A stretch of 64,000 bases of DNA, taken from positions 186,001 to 250,000 of the forward strand of contig JANQYI010000012.1 in NCBI GenBank assembly GCA_030728985.1, given 5' to 3'. A model generated the notes under the pieces. It did no database searches. It saw only the letters and a list, made by a program, of their open reading frames with translations, and had not been told where the DNA came from. This DNA comes from Burkholderiaceae bacterium (GTDB taxonomy: Bacteria; Pseudomonadota; Gammaproteobacteria; Burkholderiales; Burkholderiaceae_B). Shown piece after piece: positions 10,206 through 18,262 of this stretch. Position 1 is the first letter of the stretch. Every line of letters begins with the position of its first letter. A program made the translations under genes and the position numbers.

Positions 10206-11075
10206 ATGATTGAGATGCGTTTTGAACAGCCTAAAACGGCCGAGGCGGCTGCCGCGCTACTGGGGGGCACGCAAGGTTTGGGTAAAGTATTGTCAGGTGG
10301 AACAGATCTGATGATTCACATGCGAAATGGCAATTTGAAGCCAGAGTTGGTGCTCGATGTGAAGAGCATCCCTGAAATGAACACAATCGCCGTTGAAGAC
10401 GGCGGTTATCGATTTGGGGCGGCTATTTCCTGCATGCAGTTGCATGAAAACAAAGAATTTGCCGCAACCTGGCCGGGCGTCATCGATGGGGCCAATCTTG
10501 TCGGCTCCGTTCAGGTGCGTGGTCGCGCAACGGTGGCCGGCAACTTGTGTAATGCCTCGCCCGCCGCGGATACCGTGCCTGCGATGATCGCGGCCGGTGC
10601 GATCGCCCGCATTGTCGGTCCCAATGGTCGACGCGAGGTTCCGGTCGAGGAGATTCCAATTAGCCCCGGAAAAACGTCGCTCACCAAAGGCGAGTTCATT
10701 GTTTCGTTTTTCTTGCCCAAGCGTGCACCTCGTTCGGGTGACGCGTATCTGCGTTTTACACCGCGCACGGAAATGGATATTGCCGTGGTGGGTGTTGGAC
10801 TAAGTTTAACGCTCGACGCAAATGGCACGTGTACACATGCCCGCGTCAGTCTTGGCGCCGTAGCTGAGCGCGCGTTGCTGGTACCGGAGGCTGCCGCTGC
10901 GTTGATCGGCACCAAGGTCGATGAAGCGGCTCTCGCCAAACTCGCTGCCGCAGCAAGTGCTGCAGCGCGTCCGATCGATGACAAGCGTGGCACCAAGGTG
11001 TTTCGTATCAAATTAGCAGGTGTACTGGCTCGCCGTGCGGCAGAGAAAGCACTCAGCAGAGCGAAGGGGAATTAA
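10206..11075 (+). CDS. FAD-binding (medium) subunit of a molybdenum hydroxylase
   Basis: This 289-residue protein is the CoxM/XdhB-type FAD subunit of the xanthine dehydrogenase family. The FAD motifs are visible as LSGGTDLMIHMRNG (about 35-48) and GRATVAGNLCNASPAADTVP (about 103-122). The C-terminal CO-dehydrogenase flavoprotein domain ends with RIKLAGVLARRAAEKAL. It passes electrons from the iron-sulfur subunit to an acceptor. I chose the ATG at 10206 because a GGGGAAG ribosome site precedes it; an in-frame ATG at 10170 would add 12 poorly conserved residues. The FeS subunit follows after three bases. It is the first gene of the operon. Confidence 0.9.
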   Translation: MIEMRFEQPKTAEAAAALLGGTQGLGKVLSGGTDLMIHMRNGNLKPELVLDVKSIPEMNTIAVEDGGYRFGAAISCMQLHENKEFAATWPGVIDGANLVGSVQVRGRATVAGNLCNASPAADTVPAMIAAGAIARIVGPNGRREVPVEEIPISPGKTSLTKGEFIVSFFLPKRAPRSGDAYLRFTPRTEMDIAVVGVGLSLTLDANGTCTHARVSLGAVAERALLVPEAAAALIGTKVDEAALAKLAAAASAAARPIDDKRGTKVFRIKLAGVLARRAAEKALSRAKGN

Positions 11076-11078
11076 GCA

Positions 11079-11555
11079 ATGTCAAAGCAACATGTCACCA
11101 CCGTGATCAACGGCAACCCCGTTGAGTTTTTGTGTGCAACCAACCAGTCTTTGCTGGACGTGTTGCGCAATGATTTAAATATGACCGGTACCAAAGAGGG
11201 CTGTGGAACGGGTGATTGCGGTTCATGTAGTGTCACACTTGATGACCGCTTGGTGTGTTCCTGTTTGGTTCTGGGTGTTGAGGCCCAAGGCAAGAGCATC
11301 CAGACAATCGAAGGTATGGCCAACGGCGAGCACCTGCATGTATTGCAGCAAAAGTTTCTGGAGCACGCCGCTTTGCAATGCGGGATTTGCACACCGGGAT
11401 TCTTAGTCGCGGCACGCTCCTTACTTGAGCGCAATCCAGACCCTACCGAAGAAGAAGTCCGATTCTGGCTCGCTGGCAATCTTTGCCGCTGCACGGGCTA
11501 CAACAAAATCATCGAAGCGGTGCTGGATGCCGCGCGCGAATTGCGGGGAGCCTAA
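11079..11555 (+). CDS. [2Fe-2S] small subunit of a molybdenum hydroxylase
   Basis: This 158-residue protein has both [2Fe-2S] clusters of the XdhC/CoxS-type subunit. The plant-ferredoxin-like cluster is seen in CGTGDCGSC followed by a fourth Cys in DDRLVC. The helical-bundle cluster is seen in CGICTPG and, about 30 residues later, NLCRCTGY. It carries electrons from the molybdopterin site to FAD. It sits between the FAD subunit (3 bases upstream) and the catalytic subunit (2 bases downstream), so the three proteins should be made together as a heterotrimer. The length is normal. Confidence 0.94.
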   Translation: MSKQHVTTVINGNPVEFLCATNQSLLDVLRNDLNMTGTKEGCGTGDCGSCSVTLDDRLVCSCLVLGVEAQGKSIQTIEGMANGEHLHVLQQKFLEHAALQCGICTPGFLVAARSLLERNPDPTEEEVRFWLAGNLCRCTGYNKIIEAVLDAARELRGA

Positions 11556-11557
11556 TC

Positions 11558-13834
11558 ATGTTGACGAACACTAAAAACACTGAGCAAGTCTTTAAATCTG
11601 TTGGTACGAGTCCTATCCGTCCCGATGGTGTGCCAAAAGTGACCGGCATGGCGCAGTATGGCGCGGACTATTCTTTACCTGGTATGTTATGGGCCAAAAT
11701 TTTGCGTTCGCCGCACGCCCATGCGCGCATCCGTTCGATTAATACGTCCAAGGCCGAAGCCTTACCCGGTGTCAAGGCTGTGTTGACTTCAGCAGATCTG
11801 CCTAATCAGGCGTTCGATTACATCGGACCCGAGCGTGTCGCGGTGAACTATTGGCACATGACTCGTAATATTCTTGCGCGTGAAAAAGCGCTGTACGAAG
11901 GTCATGCCATTGCCGCCGTGGCTGCGACGACCGCAGCGATCGCCGCAGAAGCGATTGCCCTGATTGAAGTTGACTATGAGGTCTTGCCTCATGTCATCGA
12001 TGTAGATGAGGCGATGCAGCCTGATGCGCCTGTGCTGTTCGACGACATGATCACGCGTGGAATTGAGCCCGCACCGACCAAGCCTTCCAACATCACTAAG
12101 CGTCTCGAGTTTAAAGTAGGTGATTTGGATGCGGGCTTCGCTGCCGCAGATGAAATCGTCGAAATGAGTTTCAAAACGGCGGCTGTGCATCAAGGCTATA
12201 TCGAACCGCATTCCTGCTTGGCGCGCTATGGCGCTGATGGTCAGTGTGAGTTGTGGTCGGCCAGCCAGGGTCACTTTGTGGTGCGTGCCTACACCGCCAA
12301 GCTGCTGGGGATGGAGATCGGTAACTTGGTGGTTCATCCTGCCGAGATCGGTGGTGGTTTCGGCGGCAAGACCGTGGTCTATGTCGAGCCCATCGCGGTC
12401 GCGCTCTCGCGCAAGACCGGTCACCCCGTCAAGATCATGATGAGTCGCGAAGACGTCTTCAAGGCGACCGGTCCGACCTCTGGTGGCTCGATGACCGTCA
12501 AGATTGGCGTTAAAAAAGACGGTACCCTCGTCGCGGCCGATGGCGTGTTCAAGCTTCAGGCGGGTGCCTTCCCCGGCTCTCCCGTGATGAACGCGGCGAT
12601 GTGCGCCTTTGCGCCCTATATCATTCCTAACGTTCGCACTGTCGGCTTTGATGTCGTCAGCAATCGTCCAAAATCTGCCGCCTATCGTGCGCCAGGTTCA
12701 CCGATTTCTGCTTTCGGTGTGGAAAGCGTGCTTGATATTTTGGCGCAAAAAATCGGGATGGATCCCTTAAAGATGCGACTGAAAAATGCAGTCAAGGCAG
12801 GTTCGCCAACACCCTATGGTCCCAAGCATTCGCATGACGGGTATGCCGAGACCATCCAGGCGTTGCTCGATCACCCTGAGTACAACAAACCGCTTGGTAA
12901 AAATCAGGGGCGCGGTGTGGCCTCCGGTTTCTGGTTTAACGGTGGCGGTGAATCGACGGCTTCGATTCATATCAATGAAGACGGTTCCGTAGTCTTAGCC
13001 ACAGGCAGTATGGATGTGGGTGGCTCACGCGCCTCGATGGCCTTGATGGCTGCTGAGACGCTTGGCGTGCCCTATGCGTCTGTGCGCTCGACCGTCGCTG
13101 ATACGGCTTCGATTGGTTATAACCATGTCACAGGCGGCTCGCGCGTGACCTACGCAACGGGTCTGGCGGTTGTCGAAGCCTGCAATAAAATTATCGAACA
13201 ATTGCGTCTGCGCGCTTCCATTATGTGGGATGTCGATGTCAAAGGCGTTGTTTGGGAAGATGGTTATGCCAAGCCCGCAGACAAGAGCGTAGGCGAGTTC
13301 GAACCTTTGTCACTCAAAGCGATTGCGGCTAAACGTGCCGTGACAGGTGGCCCGATCGTGACCGAAGCGGCAGTCAATGCAGGCGGTCAGGCACCGGGCT
13401 TTTCGACTCAGTTTTGCGATGTCGAAGTCGATCCCGAAACCGGTGCCGTCAAGATCCTGCGCTTTGTCGCTGCTCAAGACGTCGGTCGCGCGATTCATCC
13501 CAAGTATTGCGAAGGTCAAATCCATGGCGGGGTCGTGCAGGGCATTGGTTGGGCGCTCAACGAGGAATACATCTACGACAAGCAAGGCCGTCTGTCCAAT
13601 GCCGGTTTCCTTGACTATCGTATCCCTGTGGCTTCTGATCTGCCAATGATCGAGGCGATTTTGGTCGAGGTGCCCAATCCAAATCACCCCTATGGTGTGA
13701 AAGGTGTGGGCGAGGCCAACATCGTGCCTCCTATGGCTGCGATTGCCAATGCGATTCAGCGTGCGACGGGCAAACGCCTGACGGAGTTGCCCATGTCGCC
13801 GCCGAAAGTATTGGCTGCGATTGATGCTGGCTAA
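11558..13834 (+). CDS. Molybdopterin-binding catalytic subunit, xanthine dehydrogenase/CoxL family
   Basis: This 758-residue subunit binds the molybdenum cofactor and hydroxylates the substrate using water. Visible landmarks are the N-terminal VGTSPIRPDGVPKVTG motif, GGGFGGKTVVYVEP in the molybdopterin-binding region, and the catalytic glutamate in KGVGEAN (Glu719). The active-site loop reads AYRAPGSP. True form I CO dehydrogenases have AYxCSFR and form II enzymes AYRGAGR, so CO is unlikely to be the substrate. An aromatic, N-heteroaromatic or aldehyde substrate is more plausible. The ATG at 11558 lies two bases after the FeS gene; the frame is open further upstream only inside that gene. Confidence 0.92.
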   Translation: MLTNTKNTEQVFKSVGTSPIRPDGVPKVTGMAQYGADYSLPGMLWAKILRSPHAHARIRSINTSKAEALPGVKAVLTSADLPNQAFDYIGPERVAVNYWHMTRNILAREKALYEGHAIAAVAATTAAIAAEAIALIEVDYEVLPHVIDVDEAMQPDAPVLFDDMITRGIEPAPTKPSNITKRLEFKVGDLDAGFAAADEIVEMSFKTAAVHQGYIEPHSCLARYGADGQCELWSASQGHFVVRAYTAKLLGMEIGNLVVHPAEIGGGFGGKTVVYVEPIAVALSRKTGHPVKIMMSREDVFKATGPTSGGSMTVKIGVKKDGTLVAADGVFKLQAGAFPGSPVMNAAMCAFAPYIIPNVRTVGFDVVSNRPKSAAYRAPGSPISAFGVESVLDILAQKIGMDPLKMRLKNAVKAGSPTPYGPKHSHDGYAETIQALLDHPEYNKPLGKNQGRGVASGFWFNGGGESTASIHINEDGSVVLATGSMDVGGSRASMALMAAETLGVPYASVRSTVADTASIGYNHVTGGSRVTYATGLAVVEACNKIIEQLRLRASIMWDVDVKGVVWEDGYAKPADKSVGEFEPLSLKAIAAKRAVTGGPIVTEAAVNAGGQAPGFSTQFCDVEVDPETGAVKILRFVAAQDVGRAIHPKYCEGQIHGGVVQGIGWALNEEYIYDKQGRLSNAGFLDYRIPVASDLPMIEAILVEVPNPNHPYGVKGVGEANIVPPMAAIANAIQRATGKRLTELPMSPPKVLAAIDAG

Positions 13835-14117
13835 GTCCGAGTCTCAGGTGCATGCTGTCGAGCCTCAAACCGTCCGCGTCATGTTGACCGGCGGTTTTAG
13901 TCGACGCTACACCGACGGCGTACGTGAGTTTGAAATCCAAGCAAGAACGGTTCGTGGCGTGATTAGCGCCATGGACCGTCTCTATCCCGGGCTAGGTGAA
14001 CACCTCGAAGAGGAAACGTCACTGGCCGTCAATGGTGTTATCCACGAAGTGGTTTATACGCAGATTATTCCTGCGGATGCCGAAGTTTTTTTCATCCCTC
14101 GCATCGAGGGCGGTTAA
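13824..14117 (+). CDS. MoaD/ThiS-like sulfur-carrier protein with C-terminal Gly-Gly
   Basis: This protein of about 97 residues ends in EGG and has the beta-grasp ubiquitin-like pattern of MoaD and ThiS: VRVMLTGGFSRRYTDG near the N-terminus, SLAVNGVIHEV in the middle and AEVFFIPRIEGG at the end. The C-terminal Gly-Gly is the residue pair that is adenylated and thiocarboxylated in sulfur carriers. The ATG at 13824 overlaps the 3' end of the catalytic-subunit gene by 11 bases; a TTG directly before it is also possible. Its place inside a molybdenum hydroxylase operon suggests a role in cofactor supply or sulfuration, but this is inference. No partner activating enzyme is in the window. Confidence 0.75.
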   Translation: MLAKSESQVHAVEPQTVRVMLTGGFSRRYTDGVREFEIQARTVRGVISAMDRLYPGLGEHLEEETSLAVNGVIHEVVYTQIIPADAEVFFIPRIEGG

Positions 14118-14123
14118 TTTTCC

Positions 14124-14936
14124 ATGAATGTCGACAAAATCAATCAGGCCGTGGCTCAGCTGCTGCCTGCCTGGCAAACACACTCGCGTATCGATGGTCT
14201 AGCATCTCAGTGTCGCCCGACTAGCCGCTCAGAGGGCTATCAGATTCAGCGCGCCTTGTTTGAGGCAGCAGGTGAACCCGCTCTAGGCTGGAAGATCGCC
14301 GCGACGAGTCTAGCCGGTCAGCAGCACATTGGCGTCAGGGGACCCCTTGCTGGGCGCTTGTCCGCAAATCGCTGCTTGGCCGACAACAGTGAGTTATCTC
14401 TTGAGCATAACCACATGTCTGTGATCGAAGCTGAGTTCGCCTTTTTAATCGGCCGTGATGTGGGTCGCGAGCTTGCTGCTGGAGCAGGCCGCCAGGATGC
14501 ACCACTCACGATGGCGCACGTCATGGATTGTGTTGCGGGTTTGCACGTCGCAATCGAGGTCCCCAACTCTCGCTATGTTGATTTCGTGGCTGCTGGAGAG
14601 GCACAACTCATTGCTGATTTTGCCTGTGCTTGTTATGTGGTGTTGGGACCGCGTGCCCCTGAGGCATGGCGTCAAACAGACTTGAGTCAGCACACGGTCA
14701 GTGTCCGTCGTGGCAACGCGCTTGTCGCGACCGGAACGGGTGCCAATGTCCTTGGAGACCCACGCATAGGATTGACTTGGCTGGCCAATGAGTTGTTGAC
14801 GCAAGGTCAGCAACTCAAGGCAGGCGAAATCGTCATGACGGGGACGTGCGTGGTGCCGGTTCCCGTTACGGTGGGCGATGCGATGACCGCTGATTTTGGC
14901 GCGTTTGGTCAAGCTCGTGTACGCTTTAAAGATTAG
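14124..14936 (+). CDS. 2-keto-4-pentenoate hydratase / fumarylacetoacetate hydrolase family protein
   Basis: This 270-residue protein resembles MhpD-type hydratases of meta-cleavage pathways: GWKIAATS near residue 55, the metal-ligand region VIEAEFAFLIGRDV with its ExE pair, and a late LKAGEIVMTGTCVVPVPV segment. Family members hydrate 2-hydroxypenta-2,4-dienoate-type compounds or decarboxylate related oxo-acids. It starts six bases after the MoaD-like gene and closes the operon. The combination with a molybdenum hydroxylase suggests breakdown of a ring compound, but no ring-cleavage dioxygenase is nearby. Hydratase versus decarboxylase cannot be decided by eye. Confidence 0.82.
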   Translation: MNVDKINQAVAQLLPAWQTHSRIDGLASQCRPTSRSEGYQIQRALFEAAGEPALGWKIAATSLAGQQHIGVRGPLAGRLSANRCLADNSELSLEHNHMSVIEAEFAFLIGRDVGRELAAGAGRQDAPLTMAHVMDCVAGLHVAIEVPNSRYVDFVAAGEAQLIADFACACYVVLGPRAPEAWRQTDLSQHTVSVRRGNALVATGTGANVLGDPRIGLTWLANELLTQGQQLKAGEIVMTGTCVVPVPVTVGDAMTADFGAFGQARVRFKD

Positions 14937-14962
14937 AGCCGATACGAAACTCGACGCTGCTT

Positions 14963-14992
14963 AGACCTCAAGCTGAATGCTTAAGGTCTTTT
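14963..14992 (+). terminator. Rho-independent terminator after the hydroxylase operon
   Basis: An 11-base stem (AGACCTCAAGC with GCTTAAGGTCT, one mismatch) encloses the loop TGAAT and is followed by TTTT. It lies 26 bases after the hydratase stop, between two convergent genes. Confidence 0.65.
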
Positions 14993-14997
14993 CATAT

Positions 14998-16722
14998 TTA
15001 GGCCGCAATCGGCGATTTTTGGGCGCCCCGGATGAGTTTGCCAGGTAGTTTCCCAGTCGCTGCGCCATCCTGGTACGTAACCACGCCCGACACGATGGTG
15101 GCCCGGAAGCCTTCGGCTGCTTGCCCCAAGCGTCTGCCACCAGCGGGCAGGTCGTAGACGATGGCGGGCGCGTGCAGCTTCAGCCCTTCAAAATCAATAA
15201 TATTGATGTCCGCTTTGAAGCCGGGTCGCAAGATACCACGATCATTGAGTCCAACCGTTGCAGCCGTATCTTGGGTTTGCCATTTGACTAAGAGTTCAAG
15301 CGGGATTTTTTCGCCACGGCTACGGTCGCGTGCCCAGTGCGTCAGCAGATAGGTCGGAAAACTCGCATCGCAGATGTAGCCATAATGCGCTCCGCCATCG
15401 CTCAGCCCTGGCACAGTGTCGCGATCCATGAGCATTTCACGTAGTACTTCGTGATCGCGGTCCGCATAGTTGTAGAGCGGACGATAAAGCATGGCCGTAC
15501 CATCGTTTTCCAGCAAATAGTCATACGCGAACGCGGTGGGATCCACACCCGCGCGCTGCGCCCGCGCCGCGATACTGTCCTCTGGCTTGGGCTCGTAGTC
15601 TGGTGGATCGCCGAGTGGGTAGAGGTTGTCAAAGTTCGCCACGCGGCGTTTGTACATCGCTTCGCTGTGTTCTTCGGACAATATTTTGGCGCGCACCTCT
15701 GGGTCGCGCAGTTTTTTAAGACGCTCCTCTGGGCTGAGGTTACGCAGCGCTTCAAAACTCGGCAGCTGCGTGAAGGGACAAAGCGACAGCGCAAAACTCA
15801 GAATCAAGGCGACCGGACGTGCGCCGACCTGCGCTTTCATTTTCAAGCCCGCATCCGTCGCGGCATGCATATGCTCCATGACGCGACGCCAGCGATCGGG
15901 TAAGTGTTCGTGTTGCAATAACGTGAGTGAAAGGGGGCGGCCAGAGGTCTCGACAATCCGGCGCAGCATCGCGAATTCTTCGTCGACATCATCAAAGTCG
16001 GTCACGAGCTGCAGCACACCAAGCCCCGCCTGGCCAAGACCTTTTGCAATCGCAGTCAGCTCACCCTCGGCGGCACCTAAAGAAGGTGTCGGACTGCCAT
16101 CACTACTACGGTGCAAAATGGTGCGTGAGGTTGTAAAACCAAGCGCGCCGGCTTTGATGGCCTCGACCGCGAGGGCGGCCATCCTGGCACGGTCTTCATC
16201 GGTCGAGGGTTCGCGCGCGGCGCCCCGATCTCCCATGACGTTGATGCGTAGTGGCGCATGACCGATTTGTGTGCCCACATCAATATCAAATTCGCGCGCT
16301 TCCAACGCATCGAGATATTCTGGGAACGTATTCCAGTTCCAAGGCAGGCCTTCATCCAGCACCACGCCGGGAATGTCCTCGACGCCTTCCATGAGTTTCA
16401 TGGTGATGTCGCGGTGTTCCGGCTTGCAGGGGGCAAAACCCACGCCGCAGTTTCCCATGACAACGGTAGTCACACCAAGCTGCGAAGAGGAGCCAACCTT
16501 GTTGCTCCAGGTCACTTGGCCGTCATAGTGGGTGTGAATGTCGACAAAGCCAGGCGTCACCAACAGTCCCTTGGCATCGATCTCTTGATCTGCCGTGCCG
16601 GAAACTTGGCCGACTTCTTTGATCAGACCATCAACGATTTTGATGTCACCGACAAAGGGCTTGGCGCCCGTGCCATCGACGATCGTGCCATGACGGATAA
16701 TGAGGGAACCAGAGTGTGCCAT
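14998..16722 (-). CDS. N-acyl-D-amino-acid deacylase family amidohydrolase
   Basis: This 574-residue protein belongs to the amidohydrolase superfamily branch of D-aminoacylases. It has the N-terminal beta-sandwich start (RHGTIVDGTGAKPFVGDIKI), the metal motif TPGFVDIHTHYDGQ, the CGVGFAP segment seen in D-aminoacylases, a distal LSDGGAHYGY aspartate motif, and the C-terminal GRLGQ-like return strand. The length is typical of the large bacterial members. It would hydrolyse N-acyl-D-amino acids or related amides in the cytoplasm. It follows the M20 dipeptidase gene by 76 bases in the same direction, so the pair may degrade modified amino acids or peptides together. The exact substrate is unknown. 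Confidence 0.85.
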   Translation of the reverse strand: MAHSGSLIIRHGTIVDGTGAKPFVGDIKIVDGLIKEVGQVSGTADQEIDAKGLLVTPGFVDIHTHYDGQVTWSNKVGSSSQLGVTTVVMGNCGVGFAPCKPEHRDITMKLMEGVEDIPGVVLDEGLPWNWNTFPEYLDALEAREFDIDVGTQIGHAPLRINVMGDRGAAREPSTDEDRARMAALAVEAIKAGALGFTTSRTILHRSSDGSPTPSLGAAEGELTAIAKGLGQAGLGVLQLVTDFDDVDEEFAMLRRIVETSGRPLSLTLLQHEHLPDRWRRVMEHMHAATDAGLKMKAQVGARPVALILSFALSLCPFTQLPSFEALRNLSPEERLKKLRDPEVRAKILSEEHSEAMYKRRVANFDNLYPLGDPPDYEPKPEDSIAARAQRAGVDPTAFAYDYLLENDGTAMLYRPLYNYADRDHEVLREMLMDRDTVPGLSDGGAHYGYICDASFPTYLLTHWARDRSRGEKIPLELLVKWQTQDTAATVGLNDRGILRPGFKADINIIDFEGLKLHAPAIVYDLPAGGRRLGQAAEGFRATIVSGVVTYQDGAATGKLPGKLIRGAQKSPIAA

Positions 16723-16798
16723 AAGAGTCAGTATGCAGTGTGATGAGACAAGTCTCAGTTGTACTCACCACACGCAGACGTGTCAAGCTTGCCGCTTA

Positions 16799-18262
16799 TT
16801 ACTCAGGGATTTGAGCAATGACCTGCGCCACGGCAGCTGTGAGTTTCTTGGCATAGGGAACATGCAGAAACTCGTTGGGACCGTGCGCGTTGGACTGCGG
16901 TCCAAGCACGCCGCACACCATCATTTGCGCTTTGGGAAAGCCGGTACTGAGCAGCTTCATGAGTGGAATCGTGCCGCCTTGGCCGATATAGCCGACAGGC
17001 GCTTGAAAGTGCGCTTGACTCGCAATGTTGAGTGCTTGCTCAAACCAGGGGGCGGTGCTAGGTGCATTCCAGCCACTTGAGGTGCTTTCTGAATGGAAAG
17101 TCACCTTGGCCTGATAGGGTGCATTGTCCTCAAGCAACGTTTTGAGTTCCGCGACGGCCGCCGCCGCATCGATGAGTGGAGGCAGTCTCAGACTGAGCTT
17201 AAAGGCGGTATAGGGACGCAGCACGTTACCGGCATCTTTGAGGGCTGGAAAGCCTTCGGCGCCCGTGACGCTCAAGGTGGGTTTCCAGGTGCGTCTGATC
17301 AACGCTTCGACCGGATCAAGTGTCGTAGGCAGGGCAACCAAACTTGAGCCACCACAGTCATGATGCGCCCAAGGAAAGCGCTTGTAGATGGCGTCACCTA
17401 AGATGCCTGCTGTGGCTTGTGCTTGAGCCAGACGCTCGGCCGGGATGTCGCAGTGAAAGCTTTTGGGTAGCAGTCGTCCTGTCTCGCTGTCTTCGAGTCG
17501 ATCCAGAACATGGCGCATGATGCGAAAGCTCGAAGGCACTAGCCCAGACGCATCGCCTGAATGCACACCCTCAGTCAGAATTTCGACTTTAAGCACACCC
17601 GCCGCCATACCGCGCAAACTTGTCGTCAGCCAGAGTTGATCGTAGTTACCCGCGCCACTGTCCAGACAAATCACCAGACCAACGTCACCCAGCCGCGTTT
17701 TCAAGACATCGATATAGGGGAGTAAATCAGGCGAGCCACTTTCTTCGCAGGTCTCAATCAGACCGACGATACGCGGATGGGGAACCTGTTGTTCCTTGAG
17801 TGCCTGGATGGCCGTGATGGCGGCGTAGGCGGCATAGCCATCGTCCGCACCGCCGCGACCATAAAGCTTGCCGTCGATATACTTCGGGGTCCAAGGGCCG
17901 AGACCATTGCGCCAGCCATCAAATTCCGGTTGTTTGTCAAGGTGGCCATACATCAACACTGTCTGACGATTGGCACTTTGCGAGCGCGTAGCGGCCACCT
18001 CGAAAAAGAGAACGGGTGTGCGGCCCGGCAGTCGAATAATTTCTAGCGTGAGACCGGCGATTTTTTGTGCCTCGATCCAGGCCGCAGTGCGTTCGATGAC
18101 TTTGTCCAAATAGCCTGCTTGTGCCCAATTGGCATCAAAGGCGGGAGATTTGGCTGGGATTTCGATGTAGTCGCTCAGTTGGCCAACCAGATCGTCATCC
18201 CAGGCTTGACTCACCGAGGACAGGACTTGCGCAGTATCGAGCATGGGGACGGGAGCGTTCAT
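16799..18262 (-). CDS. M20 family dipeptidase
   Basis: This 487-residue protein is an M20/ArgE/DapE-type metallopeptidase. Metal and catalytic motifs are MYGHLDKQPE, GRGGADDGYAA and ETCEESGSPD, in the expected order and spacing. A dimerisation domain follows, and near the C-terminus comes QGGTIPLM and GPQSNAHGPNE, where the last His is a metal ligand. It should cleave dipeptides or N-acyl amino acids in the cytoplasm. I use the ATG at 18260-18262, which has AAGGA upstream and overlaps the malate synthase stop as TAATG. This overlap indicates translational coupling to malate synthase G. Confidence 0.9.
   Translation of the reverse strand: MNAPVPMLDTAQVLSSVSQAWDDDLVGQLSDYIEIPAKSPAFDANWAQAGYLDKVIERTAAWIEAQKIAGLTLEIIRLPGRTPVLFFEVAATRSQSANRQTVLMYGHLDKQPEFDGWRNGLGPWTPKYIDGKLYGRGGADDGYAAYAAITAIQALKEQQVPHPRIVGLIETCEESGSPDLLPYIDVLKTRLGDVGLVICLDSGAGNYDQLWLTTSLRGMAAGVLKVEILTEGVHSGDASGLVPSSFRIMRHVLDRLEDSETGRLLPKSFHCDIPAERLAQAQATAGILGDAIYKRFPWAHHDCGGSSLVALPTTLDPVEALIRRTWKPTLSVTGAEGFPALKDAGNVLRPYTAFKLSLRLPPLIDAAAAVAELKTLLEDNAPYQAKVTFHSESTSSGWNAPSTAPWFEQALNIASQAHFQAPVGYIGQGGTIPLMKLLSTGFPKAQMMVCGVLGPQSNAHGPNEFLHVPYAKKLTAAVAQVIAQIPE

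Noticed and set aside
10206-13834. Aerobic carbon monoxide dehydrogenase (coxMSL)
   Set aside because: The catalytic loop is AYRAPGSP, not AYxCSFR or AYRGAGR, and no coxD/E/F/G maturation genes follow.
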